Shown one piece after another: positions 29,196-37,900 of a stretch of 64,000 bases of DNA. The DNA is from Pseudoalteromonas peptidolytica. Its GTDB lineage: Bacteria > Pseudomonadota > Gammaproteobacteria > Enterobacterales > Alteromonadaceae. Location of the stretch: the NCBI RefSeq assembly GCF_012641745.1, contig NZ_WEHZ01000009.1, forward strand, positions 62,001 to 126,000. The letters are read 5' to 3'. The notes beneath the pieces were generated by a model. The model was not told the origin of the DNA. It did not search any database and saw only the letters and a program-made list of their open reading frames with translations. Position 1 is the first letter of the stretch, and each line of letters opens with the position of its first letter. The position numbers and the translations under genes are program-made.

Positions 29196-31070
29196 TCAAA
29201 CTTTGAATTGCTCAAGTAATTGCTCTTGATCAGTAATTTTATCAACTTGTGACTGCATGGTTGAATCAACACTTCTCGCTTCACTGTATACTGACTCAGA
29301 AATTTCTTTTATTGATGCGCTACTATTATTAACGTTGCTTACAATGTCATTTTGCTCGTGTAGCATATCGGCAATACGAGAGTTAAGTTCAACAATATGG
29401 CGAATAGCACTTCTCATATCCTCTAGCGCGTGGCGAGTTTGCTCAGCTTTATCTACTGTCTTCTCTACATAATCTTGGCTTTGCTTCATAACGGTAACCG
29501 CGCTTTCAGACCCTGATTGCAGTTGGTTTATCATGCCTCTAATCTCGGTGGTGGCCTCTTGAGTGCGCTGAGCAAGCGAGCGTACCTCATCGGCAACAAC
29601 CGCAAAGCCTCTACCTGACTCGCCAGCTCTTGCGGCTTCAATTGCTGCATTTAAGGCAAGTAGGTTAGTTTGCTCTGCAATACTGTTTATCACAGAAAGG
29701 ATTTGTTCGATGGCAGTAGATGAACTTTCAAGCTCTGTGACAACATTCATCGCTGAGCTGATTTGATTCGATAATGCTCCAATAGTATTGGTAGTTTCGG
29801 CAACGATAGCCTCACCCTGAATAGCAACCTGATCGGTGTCTTTTATCGCTTGTGCTGCCTCTTGGGCGCACTTAGTTACTTGATGCTCTGTTGCAGACAT
29901 ATGTGTCGTCGCATTATTTAATACCTTTATCGTTTCTAATTGTGTTTCTATGGCTTGACGAGACTGAGCCGCGACGTGAGATGTGTGCTGAGCATCGCTG
30001 AGCACTTCATGCCCTGAGCGTTGAATATTTACAATAAGTGTTCTTAATGTGTTGGTGAAAGCGTTAAAGTTCGTTGCTAAGGCAGAAAACTCGGGTTCAT
30101 GGTTTGTGTTTAGTCGTACCGTTAAATCGGCATTGCCTTTTGCAATGGCAGCCATTGCAGTGTTGATTTCATCGAGAGGTCTTAATAGCCAACTTATAAC
30201 GAGCGATAACAACAGTGTTGCCAGCACAACGGAAATAAACGCAAACACGGCTGCATTTCTTCTTAGTTGTGAGAGAGCGGCAAACACGGTGTTTTCGTCT
30301 AGCATGACCCCTAAATACCAGTCTAGGTCTGTCACTTCTTTAAATAGCACCAATTTATCTTCGCCATCGACCTTAACGTATTGTAACGACTCCGATGGTT
30401 TGATTTGGCCGAGAAATTCTGTTGAAGGCTTACCATTTAGGTTGACATCGGGGTGTGAGATGGTTGAGCCATCTTTGCTCACCATAAACGCATAACCTGC
30501 ATCGAGCAGGTTAAATGAATTAATCATCTCGCCAAGTTTAGCTAAACTCACATCATAGAAAATAGCACCGCTAAATTGTCCTTGTTTAAAAACAGGCGCG
30601 CCTATCGACACAACGATTTCATTGCTGACCGCATCGGCATAAGGGGAGGTAATGATGAGTTCACGTGCATTTTTTGCATCGGTATACCAAGGCCGTTTTC
30701 TGGGATCCCAATTAGCACCAGGGTTCCAGCCGGGGTCGCTGGCAACGTATCGACCCGTTTGTTCTTCACCATACCCGATAAGTAGAAAAGCGTCGGTAAG
30801 CTGTGGTTGAGAAAGTATGGGAAAAGCGCCTTCTAAAGTATCTGTTGCAGCGACTAGGTTGGTTGTGAGCGCAGCTAAGTCGGTTGCCCCTTTCATTTGC
30901 GCTGTGACGGTATTACCAATCCCTTGAATTATCTCATTGATGCTCTGCGCCGTTTGCGTTTTTATTGCTGCACGTACTGATAGGTACTGAATAACAGATA
31001 AAACGAGTAACGCGAATAAAAGTACAAACGCAGAGACGGATACAACTTTGTGTTTAAACTTCACAGCCAT
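29196..31070 (-). CDS. Methyl-accepting chemotaxis protein with dCache sensor
   Basis: 624 residues from ATG 31070 (the longer frame adds 23 residues before the first membrane helix). Layout: TM1 (about 9-31), periplasmic double Cache (about 40-275), TM2 ([21 protein letters not shown]), HAMP, then the MA signalling domain with the conserved hairpin tip [19 protein letters not shown] and [18 protein letters not shown]. The sensor has [12 protein letters not shown] followed by SPYADA and GAIFYDVSL, close to the amino-acid-binding dCache_1AA motif, but with Trp where Tyr is usual. No C-terminal CheR/CheB pentapeptide. Confidence 0.93.
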   Translation of the reverse strand: MAVKFKHKVVSVSAFVLLFALLVLSVIQYLSVRAAIKTQTAQSINEIIQGIGNTVTAQMKGATDLAALTTNLVAATDTLEGAFPILSQPQLTDAFLLIGYGEEQTGRYVASDPGWNPGANWDPRKRPWYTDAKNARELIITSPYADAVSNEIVVSIGAPVFKQGQFSGAIFYDVSLAKLGEMINSFNLLDAGYAFMVSKDGSTISHPDVNLNGKPSTEFLGQIKPSESLQYVKVDGEDKLVLFKEVTDLDWYLGVMLDENTVFAALSQLRRNAAVFAFISVVLATLLLSLVISWLLRPLDEINTAMAAIAKGNADLTVRLNTNHEPEFSALATNFNAFTNTLRTLIVNIQRSGHEVLSDAQHTSHVAAQSRQAIETQLETIKVLNNATTHMSATEHQVTKCAQEAAQAIKDTDQVAIQGEAIVAETTNTIGALSNQISSAMNVVTELESSSTAIEQILSVINSIAEQTNLLALNAAIEAARAGESGRGFAVVADEVRSLAQRTQEATTEIRGMINQLQSGSESAVTVMKQSQDYVEKTVDKAEQTRHALEDMRSAIRHIVELNSRIADMLHEQNDIVSNVNNSSASIKEISESVYSEARSVDSTMQSQVDKITDQEQLLEQFKV

Positions 31071-31229
31071 ACTCCAACAGTATTGATACATTAAAGTTAT
31101 GACAGTTAATGAGAAAATGCCAAAACTTCTGCGCGACATTTGAAGGTATTTTGAATTGTTGCGTTTTTATCAGTTATTTATTCATTGTGCATCTCCTATT
31201 CTTTAAGACTTACAAGAGGAGAAAGCACC

Positions 31230-31349
31230 ATGTACAAAGCAGTATTGGCAACAATTGTCTCGGCAATGATTCTCGCTGCATGCGGTGGCGGTTCAGGTTC
31301 CGACTCAAACGACACCACCACTACGCAACCAACCCAAAAAATCAACTAG
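31230..31349 (+). CDS. 39-residue lipoprotein
   Basis: ATG 31230 with AGAGGAG 7-8 bases upstream encodes MYKAVLATIVSAMILAAC followed by GGGSGSDSNDTTTTQP and a short tail. The lipobox LAAC gives an acylated Cys18 and a mature peptide of only 22 residues, Gly/Ser/Thr-rich. A strong terminator follows 25 bases after the stop, so this is a complete tiny transcription unit, divergent from the chemoreceptor. Function unknown; similar tiny LAAC-GGG lipoproteins occur across marine gammaproteobacteria. Confidence 0.72.
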   Translation: MYKAVLATIVSAMILAACGGGSGSDSNDTTTTQPTQKIN

Positions 31350-31374
31350 CCTTTTAGGCGTATTGCTACACAGT

Positions 31375-31410
31375 AATAAAACAGGACTTCATTTGAAGCC
31401 CTGTTTTATT
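31375..31410 (+). terminator. Rho-independent terminator after the small lipoprotein
   Basis: AATAAAACAGGACTTCA pairs with TGAAGCCCTGTTTTATT (one mismatch) around a 2-base gap; A-rich upstream and T-rich downstream arms make it bidirectional. Confidence 0.85.
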
Positions 31411-31976
31411 GTTTAAGGGAGGTAAATACTTCAGTTGATATTACAGGCATGTACATGATTACTTCATCCAGAACTTTGCTACTCACTAATAGCGCTTGAA
31501 TGAAGAGTTTGACTCTATTTATGACCTTCGATGTTTATTGAATATCGCTCTATACCGCGTGATCTAATCCCTAAATATTCACCAACAGGAATACTTTTAT
31601 TACGCATCTGATTTATTACTTCTCATGAAGCCTAAAAAGCGAGGCTATTTACCATGAAAGCAAGTGGCGCCTTTTTAACAATAAAGAAATTGGGTGTAAT
31701 AGGGTGTAATTGACATTATCAAAACAATGCGATTTAATGGGATATTCAAAATTCCTAATTTTTTATCAACTAATTCAAAAGGTTAATGTAGGTGCTTTTA
31801 ATGTCATTGAACTTCCTTGATAAGATATGCTCACGCTACTTAGAGCGAGGCTACTAAAAATAATTATTGCACATGAAGTTTGTATGGTTTAACTGACTTT
31901 AAATCATAATGCAAATGTGCTGCTGTGTGTATTGTCATATAGTGTCTACACATTCACAAAGCTTAGGAAAGCGAAT
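31411..31976. other. AT-rich intergenic region upstream of the accessory cluster
   Basis: About 565 bases. No supportable gene; a 19-codon ORF at 31653 lacks a ribosome site. A short direct repeat (GGTGTAAT twice, about 31690-31710) is the only structure noted. Presumably carries the promoter of the methyltransferase gene. Confidence 0.5.
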
Positions 31977-33221
31977 ATGAAAAAAAGCAACGAACCTTCT
32001 CAAACTTGGGGCGAAAAGCGACAGCTCAGCTCCGTTGATCCAAGCTTAGAGCGACTATTTAACCAATCACTACGTAGTCAACTTACCCGCCAATTAAAAG
32101 GTGATGCGTTTGCTAGCAGCAGTGTCTTGATAAAACACTGCTGTAGCGTTGTTGAAACCTTACTAGCAAAAACACAAACACATGAGCAGTTGGTGGCGGT
32201 TTTTGCTGACTTCTCAGAGTCATTGCTAGAGCTTTATCAAGAACTTGCGCTTCCCGAAGAAGAAGTGACACATTCCTATGTCAATGCCACAGGATTAGTA
32301 ATGGCTGTCAAAGATGCGGTGTCGACAGTCAACGATATTTATCGGGTCAAAGCATTTATTCGTGGGCTTGATAAAGTGCTATCAAAGGTTGAAGGGCAAA
32401 GCCAAGAACCACTGCATCTGGTTTATCCTGCTTGTGGTCCATTTGCTCCCCTTGTTTTACCGCTTCTGTGTTATGTCAATGCACATACTCGTTACCAGCG
32501 CCCGTTAAAGATTACATTAATAGATATTCAGCCCGGTGCAAAAAAAGTGCTGGAGCGTACTGTAGAGAGTCTGGGTCTGGACACTGACAATATTGAGATA
32601 CTCTGTATGGATGTAATGGAGTATAAACCAAGCGTGCCAATTGATATTTTAGTGATAGAGGCGATGCAGCATGGTTTGAGTAAAGAAGGACACATGAGCT
32701 TTATGCGTCACCTTGCAACGTTTCTAGCTGATGATGCTTACCTCCTGCCAAATGAAATAGTTGTGGAAGCACTACTTACTGTGCCACAGCGGGAATTTGT
32801 TGATCAATGGAAAGAACAAGAGCGCAGCCACTCAAGTTTTATAAACGAACAGATCCGCGCTGAGCGTATCTCTCTTGGCACCATTTTTACACTTAATATT
32901 ACCACCTTAAAGCAACTTGCCATTATGCCTTTGGGCGATGGTTTTGATTTGATTGAGGCAAATCAAGTGACCATTCCACATAATGTGGAAGATATGTCTA
33001 AGCGTATTTTATTGCTCAGCGCCAAGCTGTTTGTCGATGACGAAGAGGTGATTGATCAATACGACTCTGGGATCACGCACCCGTTAGCGGATATGTCGGT
33101 GTGTATTGATTTTAAACCCAAGGCGTCTGAACCAGACGATTTACTCGTTAAAGGTGGCGATAAGCTCAAGTTTTATTACAAGCTCTGTGGCATGCCAGGC
33201 TTTTTACCTACTTTGGCGTAA
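31977..33221 (+). CDS. SAM-dependent methyltransferase resembling protein arginine methyltransferases
   Basis: 414 residues from ATG 31977 (AGGA 9 bases upstream). Residues 1-145 are helical with no recognised fold. A Rossmann methyltransferase core follows: strand and SAM loop LVYPACGPFAPLVLPLL (148-164), acidic residue in ITLIDIQ (Asp183), DVMEYKP (212-218), then LVIEAMQHGLSKEGHM. There Glu228 and Glu237 are nine apart, exactly as the double-E loop of PRMTs (PRMT1 Glu144/Glu153), followed by a helix and LLPNEIVVEALL, like the PRMT segment after that loop. A beta-rich C-terminal part fits the PRMT barrel. No clear THW motif was found. First gene of an operon-like run with a formyltransferase-like and a tail-collar gene. 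Arginine methylation is inference. Confidence 0.65.
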   Translation: MKKSNEPSQTWGEKRQLSSVDPSLERLFNQSLRSQLTRQLKGDAFASSSVLIKHCCSVVETLLAKTQTHEQLVAVFADFSESLLELYQELALPEEEVTHSYVNATGLVMAVKDAVSTVNDIYRVKAFIRGLDKVLSKVEGQSQEPLHLVYPACGPFAPLVLPLLCYVNAHTRYQRPLKITLIDIQPGAKKVLERTVESLGLDTDNIEILCMDVMEYKPSVPIDILVIEAMQHGLSKEGHMSFMRHLATFLADDAYLLPNEIVVEALLTVPQREFVDQWKEQERSHSSFINEQIRAERISLGTIFTLNITTLKQLAIMPLGDGFDLIEANQVTIPHNVEDMSKRILLLSAKLFVDDEEVIDQYDSGITHPLADMSVCIDFKPKASEPDDLLVKGGDKLKFYYKLCGMPGFLPTLA

Positions 33222-33230
33222 GGGATTAAT

Positions 33231-34133
33231 ATGGAAAAAGTGATTTTATTGGCCAGCTCACCAGCCGCAACACCGGCAATTGAATGCTTAGCTCAGATGA
33301 ATGCCCTTGCTGGTATATTAAGCGTGTACTGCCCTGAGTCAGTTGCTCAACAACATGCTGCGGCGGCGCAGCACTTTGATGTGCCACATGCCTATCATAC
33401 AAATTTAGATGAAGATGTTTTGGCTTCTGCTCGGCAAACTTGGCAAGGGAGTCGATTCATTAGTTACCATTTACCCTATGAACCTCTATGTAAGTTGCAA
33501 AGCGCACAAAATATTGTGCAGGTTCAAGTTGCACAAAACAGCAATGCAACTGTTGAACATGCAGTGTTTCATAGTATTTATAGTCAGCAATCTAGCTGCG
33601 CGTTGATAGCGGTGTGTGTAAAAAAGCAAACCGTTTTATTAAGCCATGATGTCACGATAGATAGCCTCGATACTGCGGGCACCCTACACAAAAAGCTAAT
33701 CATGCAATTACCTAACCTGTTACAACAGCTAGTTAATGACGTCGATAGCTTGGAACAAACTACGCTTTGCCGACCATTTGCCCCAAAGAGTTTGCCCACT
33801 CTGAATGAGGCAGACTTGTTTGTTCATTTGCAAACCGACAGTGCTGAGCAAGTCGTTGACTTAGTTCGTGCTGCAAATCCGTATTTTGGTGGCGCACGGT
33901 TACGTATTGGCCACGCGGTTTGTCAGTTATTACAAGTAACTATTAGCCCGCAGCCAACCTATGGCGTAAAAGCGGGCACCATTATTACGTTGTCAACCTC
34001 TGGCGGCCTAGTGCTTGCCCTAACAAATAAACAAGCGGTAAAAGTAGATGTGGTAAGCAGCAGCGAAGGGGTGTTTGATGGATACCGCTTTGCTATGCAG
34101 GCCAACTTACAAGCCGGAATGAATTTAAAATAA
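33231..34133 (+). CDS. Formyltransferase-like protein, probably catalytically inactive
   Basis: 300 residues, 9 bases after the methyltransferase stop. The N-terminal half resembles the formyl-THF transferase fold (MEKVILLASSPAATPAIECL, FISYHLPYEPL), and the C-terminal half (about 175-300) resembles the Fmt C-terminal barrel (LVRAANPYFGGARLRIG, GVKAGTIITLS, GGLVLALTNKQAVKV). Where Fmt has the catalytic NxH followed by a SLLPxxRG loop, this has NIVQVQVAQ, keeping Asn94 but with Val96 in place of His; the usual LDTG aspartate is not found either. It may therefore bind a partner or folate rather than catalyse. A sugar or amino-group formyltransferase would also need these residues. Confidence 0.5.
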   Translation: MEKVILLASSPAATPAIECLAQMNALAGILSVYCPESVAQQHAAAAQHFDVPHAYHTNLDEDVLASARQTWQGSRFISYHLPYEPLCKLQSAQNIVQVQVAQNSNATVEHAVFHSIYSQQSSCALIAVCVKKQTVLLSHDVTIDSLDTAGTLHKKLIMQLPNLLQQLVNDVDSLEQTTLCRPFAPKSLPTLNEADLFVHLQTDSAEQVVDLVRAANPYFGGARLRIGHAVCQLLQVTISPQPTYGVKAGTIITLSTSGGLVLALTNKQAVKVDVVSSSEGVFDGYRFAMQANLQAGMNLK

Positions 34134-34150
34134 AAAAGAAGGATAAAACA

Positions 34151-34810
34151 ATGAGTGCAGCTCCATTACTTGGCGATATCGAAATGGTGGGGTACAACTT
34201 TATACCTCGAGGGTATTTCGCTTGTACGGGTGGAATTATAAGTATTAGTACTAACACGGCCTTATACTCGCTATTGGGTGCCACGTATGGTGGTGATGGC
34301 CGTGTCAGTTTTGGTTTGCCTGATTTTCGAGGCCGTGGTCCGGTTGGGGAAGGGACTGGCCCTGGCTTAATACCCAGAATGCGAGGTGGTTTATATGGTT
34401 ATGATCATATTACTTTGACTCCCTCTCACCTACCAGCACACAGTCATACAGCCACAGCGACAGCGACAGCGACAAGTGTTGCACAGGGCTTTGTTGGTAA
34501 CTTAACCGTAAACGCGAAAAGCGGTTTGGGTAATACTGACAATGCAGATGGGGCTTATTGGGCAACTGGTGAGCTTGTTAATGGTCGAGTAACAACGCCT
34601 ATTACCAAGGCATATTCGACCACATCGGATGTACAAATGGCCGGTGGGGCAGTAGAAATCAATGGTGAAGTTGGTCAGGTAAATACTGCTGTTGATGTTA
34701 AGGTCGATGTAGGAAGTACAGGCGCATCATCGCCAGTACCTAATTTACAGCCAAGCACTGTTATTAAGTTTGTAATTTCCGAGGATGGCACTTATCCATC
34801 ACGAAGCTAG
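34151..34810 (+). CDS. Phage tail-collar domain protein (MdpB type)
   Basis: 219 residues. N-terminal collar domain with LLGDIEMVGYNFIPRGYFAC, SISTNTALYSLLGATYGGDG, FGLPDFRGRGPVGEGTGPGL and ITLTPSHLPAHSHTATATAT: the pattern of the microcystin-dependent protein (MdpB)/phage tail-collar family, which occurs in bacterial genomes outside prophages, often in sets of three. Only one copy is present here. The second half is Thr/Gly/Val-rich, ends with VPNLQPSTVIKFVISEDG, and is likely beta-helical. No signal peptide. No capsid, baseplate or lysis genes are near, so this is not a prophage remnant in the usual sense. It is 17 bases after the formyltransferase-like gene. Confidence 0.85.
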   Translation: MSAAPLLGDIEMVGYNFIPRGYFACTGGIISISTNTALYSLLGATYGGDGRVSFGLPDFRGRGPVGEGTGPGLIPRMRGGLYGYDHITLTPSHLPAHSHTATATATATSVAQGFVGNLTVNAKSGLGNTDNADGAYWATGELVNGRVTTPITKAYSTTSDVQMAGGAVEINGEVGQVNTAVDVKVDVGSTGASSPVPNLQPSTVIKFVISEDGTYPSRS

Positions 34811-34820
34811 TGGTTTTTAG

Positions 34821-34846
34821 GGCGCTTAGCTTTGAGCGTGAGCGCC
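34821..34846 (+). terminator. Hairpin between the collar gene and the giant repeat protein
   Basis: GGCGCT pairs with AGCGCC (inner pairs also possible between AGCT-type bases), followed by the T-rich TTCATTATTTTT. It could be a leaky terminator or attenuator ahead of the 26-codon ORF. Confidence 0.5.
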
Positions 34847-34870
34847 TTCATTATTTTTGAGGAGTTAGTT

Positions 34871-34951
34871 ATGTATAGCGGCCAAATTAAGGTCGGCTTT
34901 CGTCAACTGGCCTTGAAAGGGTATATGCAGTGTTATGGAGATTATCAATGA
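34871..34951 (+). CDS. 26-residue ORF overlapping the giant protein's start (possible leader peptide)
   Basis: ATG 34871 is preceded by a strong GAGGAG Shine-Dalgarno with 6-base spacing. It encodes MYSGQIKVGFRQLALKGYMQ plus CYGDYQ and stops at TGA 34949-34951, which overlaps the ATG of the giant gene (34948) as ATGA. The giant gene's own GGAG (34937) lies inside this ORF. The peptide is basic and aromatic, with no signal sequence. The arrangement suggests translational coupling or a leader; whether the peptide itself acts is unknown. Confidence 0.5.
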   Translation: MYSGQIKVGFRQLALKGYMQCYGDYQ

Positions 34952-37900
34952 GCATTGTTAGAATGCTAAATACGCTAGCCATTTTGCTTATTACATCAAC
35001 GTCTTTTGCCATTAGTGCAAATACAGAACAAACAATCCGCTTCGCTGACATTGGAGGCATCGATTCTGGCGGCACAGGGTTTAGAGCCTTAACTAATCAT
35101 ACCGGCTATTTGATATCAAATAATTTAGAAGACCCGGGTGATGACACTATTAGCCCGGTGAGTGGAGGATCGCCCCAAACCTTTATATTTAAAGCCAATG
35201 GAGGCGATGTAACACACTTTGACGTCACTGATATTAAAATACATGCTTATGGTTCAACACAAATCAAACTGACTACAGCTACTCAGGTCGTTTTTAAAAA
35301 TGCCAATGGTGATACACTTTCAAATTCAACGTTTAAACTGACAGAGCTGACTGAACTTTCAAACAGTACTTCGGCTGGTTTAGCTGACCTTTTTGGTTCT
35401 TTCTCTCCTGTTGCGGGCGTCTCTTCTATTGAATTTACAGTACATGAAAACGCGGGTGGAGAAGATATTCGTAACGTCTCCTTCCTTAGTTTGGTGGTTG
35501 ATAATGTTAATGCGCAATCTGACACAGCCCCACCTGTTGTTTCATCAATCAACCTAAAAAACAGTCCTAGTGCTGGTGATGAATCTATTACCTACACCGT
35601 GACTTTTGATGAGTCAGCTTCAAATGTCTCAATTGATGACTTTACAGTTACCACCGTATCGGGAAACGCTAGAGGGTTTGTGAACAGTGTGTCGGGCTCT
35701 TCTGGCAGCACGATTGATGTCACAGTGGGCAATATCAGCGGTGCAGGCTCTTTAAGGCTGGACTTAAACAGTAATACTAATATTGTTGATGGCGATGGTA
35801 ATGGTAATAGCAATAATGGTTATGTGGCCAGCTTTACTGGTGCGGTGCATACGGTAGATAGAGCTGCTCCAAACCTAGATAGTGCGCAGTCAAGCCCTCA
35901 GGATGGCGCAACCAGTATTTCACGTAGCGCAGATATCACGGTAGCATTTAGCGAAAATATCAAGCTTGGCGCGGGTAATATCACCTTATATAACGTTAGC
36001 GCAGCCAGCTCAGAAATCTTTTCTGTTACCACAAATTCGGATGGCACAACCACCACTCCTGGCGCAGGCAAGGTGAGTATCAGTGGCAGTAAATTGTATA
36101 TTAATCCAGCAAGCGATCTTGCCTATAGCACAAATTACGCGGTTAAAATTGATAGCGGTGCCATATTAGACAGCTATAACAATGCCTTTGCGGGCATCAG
36201 CGATAACACCACTCTGAACTTTACCACCGAAGCGGCACCTAATGCAGCGCCGACAGTATCTGGCTCGCCGTCAGATATTAGTGTGTTAGAAGATACTGCA
36301 AGTAACGTTACTCTATCTGCAGTGCAATTTGCGGATGTCGATAACGATGCCCTCACGGTAACCTTAAGGGTCAATAACGGCACATTTGAAAGCTTATCGA
36401 GCGCAGGTACGTTAACTAGCCGTGCACTTTCGAGTGATAAAAAAGTGATCACCCTCGCTGGCAGTGCTGCGAATATTAACGCCTTTTTAGATACCGCAAG
36501 CAATATCACTTATAAATCAGCAACTGATGCCAGTGGTGACAACCAAGCACTGATCACCATCACCGCCAACGATGGCACTAATAACTTGGCGAGCAACCCA
36601 ACGGTAAACATTGATATTACCGAAGTGAATGATGCACCAACGCTGAGCTTGGGTAGCAATATTTCAATTGGCGGAGACGCAGCAGCGGGTAATCAACAAG
36701 TGGTTGCTAACTTTGCGTCAATGAGCAGCGATGGTGACGCGAACGCAGTGCAATCGGTCACTAGTTACTTGGTGAGTGAACAAAGTGATGCGAATAATGT
36801 GGTCACCAATGTAGCAATTAACATAAGTGGTCAGTTATCTTACACGCCAGCATTGAATGTGAATGGCACTGCAACTATCGCGGTGCAAGTACAAGATAAT
36901 GGCGGTACGGCCAACGGTGGGGTGGATACCTCTGCTGAAAAAACCTTTACCATCACGGTTGATACAATTAAGCCGACGGTAAGCTCGGTTACTACGTCCA
37001 CGAGTGCAAGTTATAAAGAAAATGACATCATTGATTTTGTGGTTAATGTATCGGAAGCATTGGATGTAACCACAACCTCTGGCACTCCACGTATCGCCCT
37101 AAAAGTAGGGAGCACAACGCGCTATGCAAGTTACCATAATAGTAACGGCAGCAAAACCGCGCTGACTTTTAGATACACAGTACAGGCTGGCGATAATGAT
37201 ACAGATGGTCTAGAGCTGGGCAGTGTGGTAGATACCAATGGTGGCACAATCCAAGATGCGTCGGGCAATAGTTTAAATGTATCGCTGGCTAATGTGGCTG
37301 ATTTAACGGGTATACGTGTTGATACTACACAACCTAAAGTGTCTTCACTGATGCCACCGAGCAATAAAACCTATACAGCGGGTGAAACGCTTGATTTTAC
37401 CGCGACGTTATCCGAGTCGGTGACGCTAAATACTTCCGCAGGTAAGCCTCAACTTAATCTGACCATTGGTAGCAAAACGGTTGCACTTGATACCAGCACA
37501 ACCACATCGCCTACTAGCCAATTACAATTCTCTTATACTGTGGTGCAAGGCGATGAAGATTTAGATGGAATCAGTATCACCAGTTTTGCGCTGAACAACG
37601 CAACTCTGAACGATACGGCAGGCAATACCTTTGATACCACGCTAAGTAGCGTTAATACTGACAACGTGCTGGTTGATACCATTGCCCCTACTGTTTCGAG
37701 TGTTTCTTCCTCAAAAGCTGATGGCACTTATAAAGTGGGTGATGAAATTGCGATTCAGGTGACGTTTTCTGAAAATATCACTGTAACAGGCGCACCTACT
37801 TTAACGCTTGAAACCGGTGATGTTGATAGAGTTGTAAACTTCACGTCGACATCTGATTCAGTTGTGACCTTTAACTACACGGTGAAAACGGGTGATGTTA

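Noticed and set aside
30049..30495. 148-codon plus-strand open frame opposite the chemoreceptor
   Set aside because: Antisense to the HAMP and membrane part of a clear MCP; composition is typical of a shadow frame.
31653..31712. 19-codon ORF (MKASGAFLTIKKLGVIGCN)
   Set aside because: No Shine-Dalgarno; a short AT-rich intergenic region gives such ORFs by chance.
34151..34810. Prophage remnant suggested by the tail-collar gene
   Set aside because: No integrase, capsid, tail tube, baseplate or lysis genes and no att-like repeats nearby; MdpB-type collar genes occur outside prophages.
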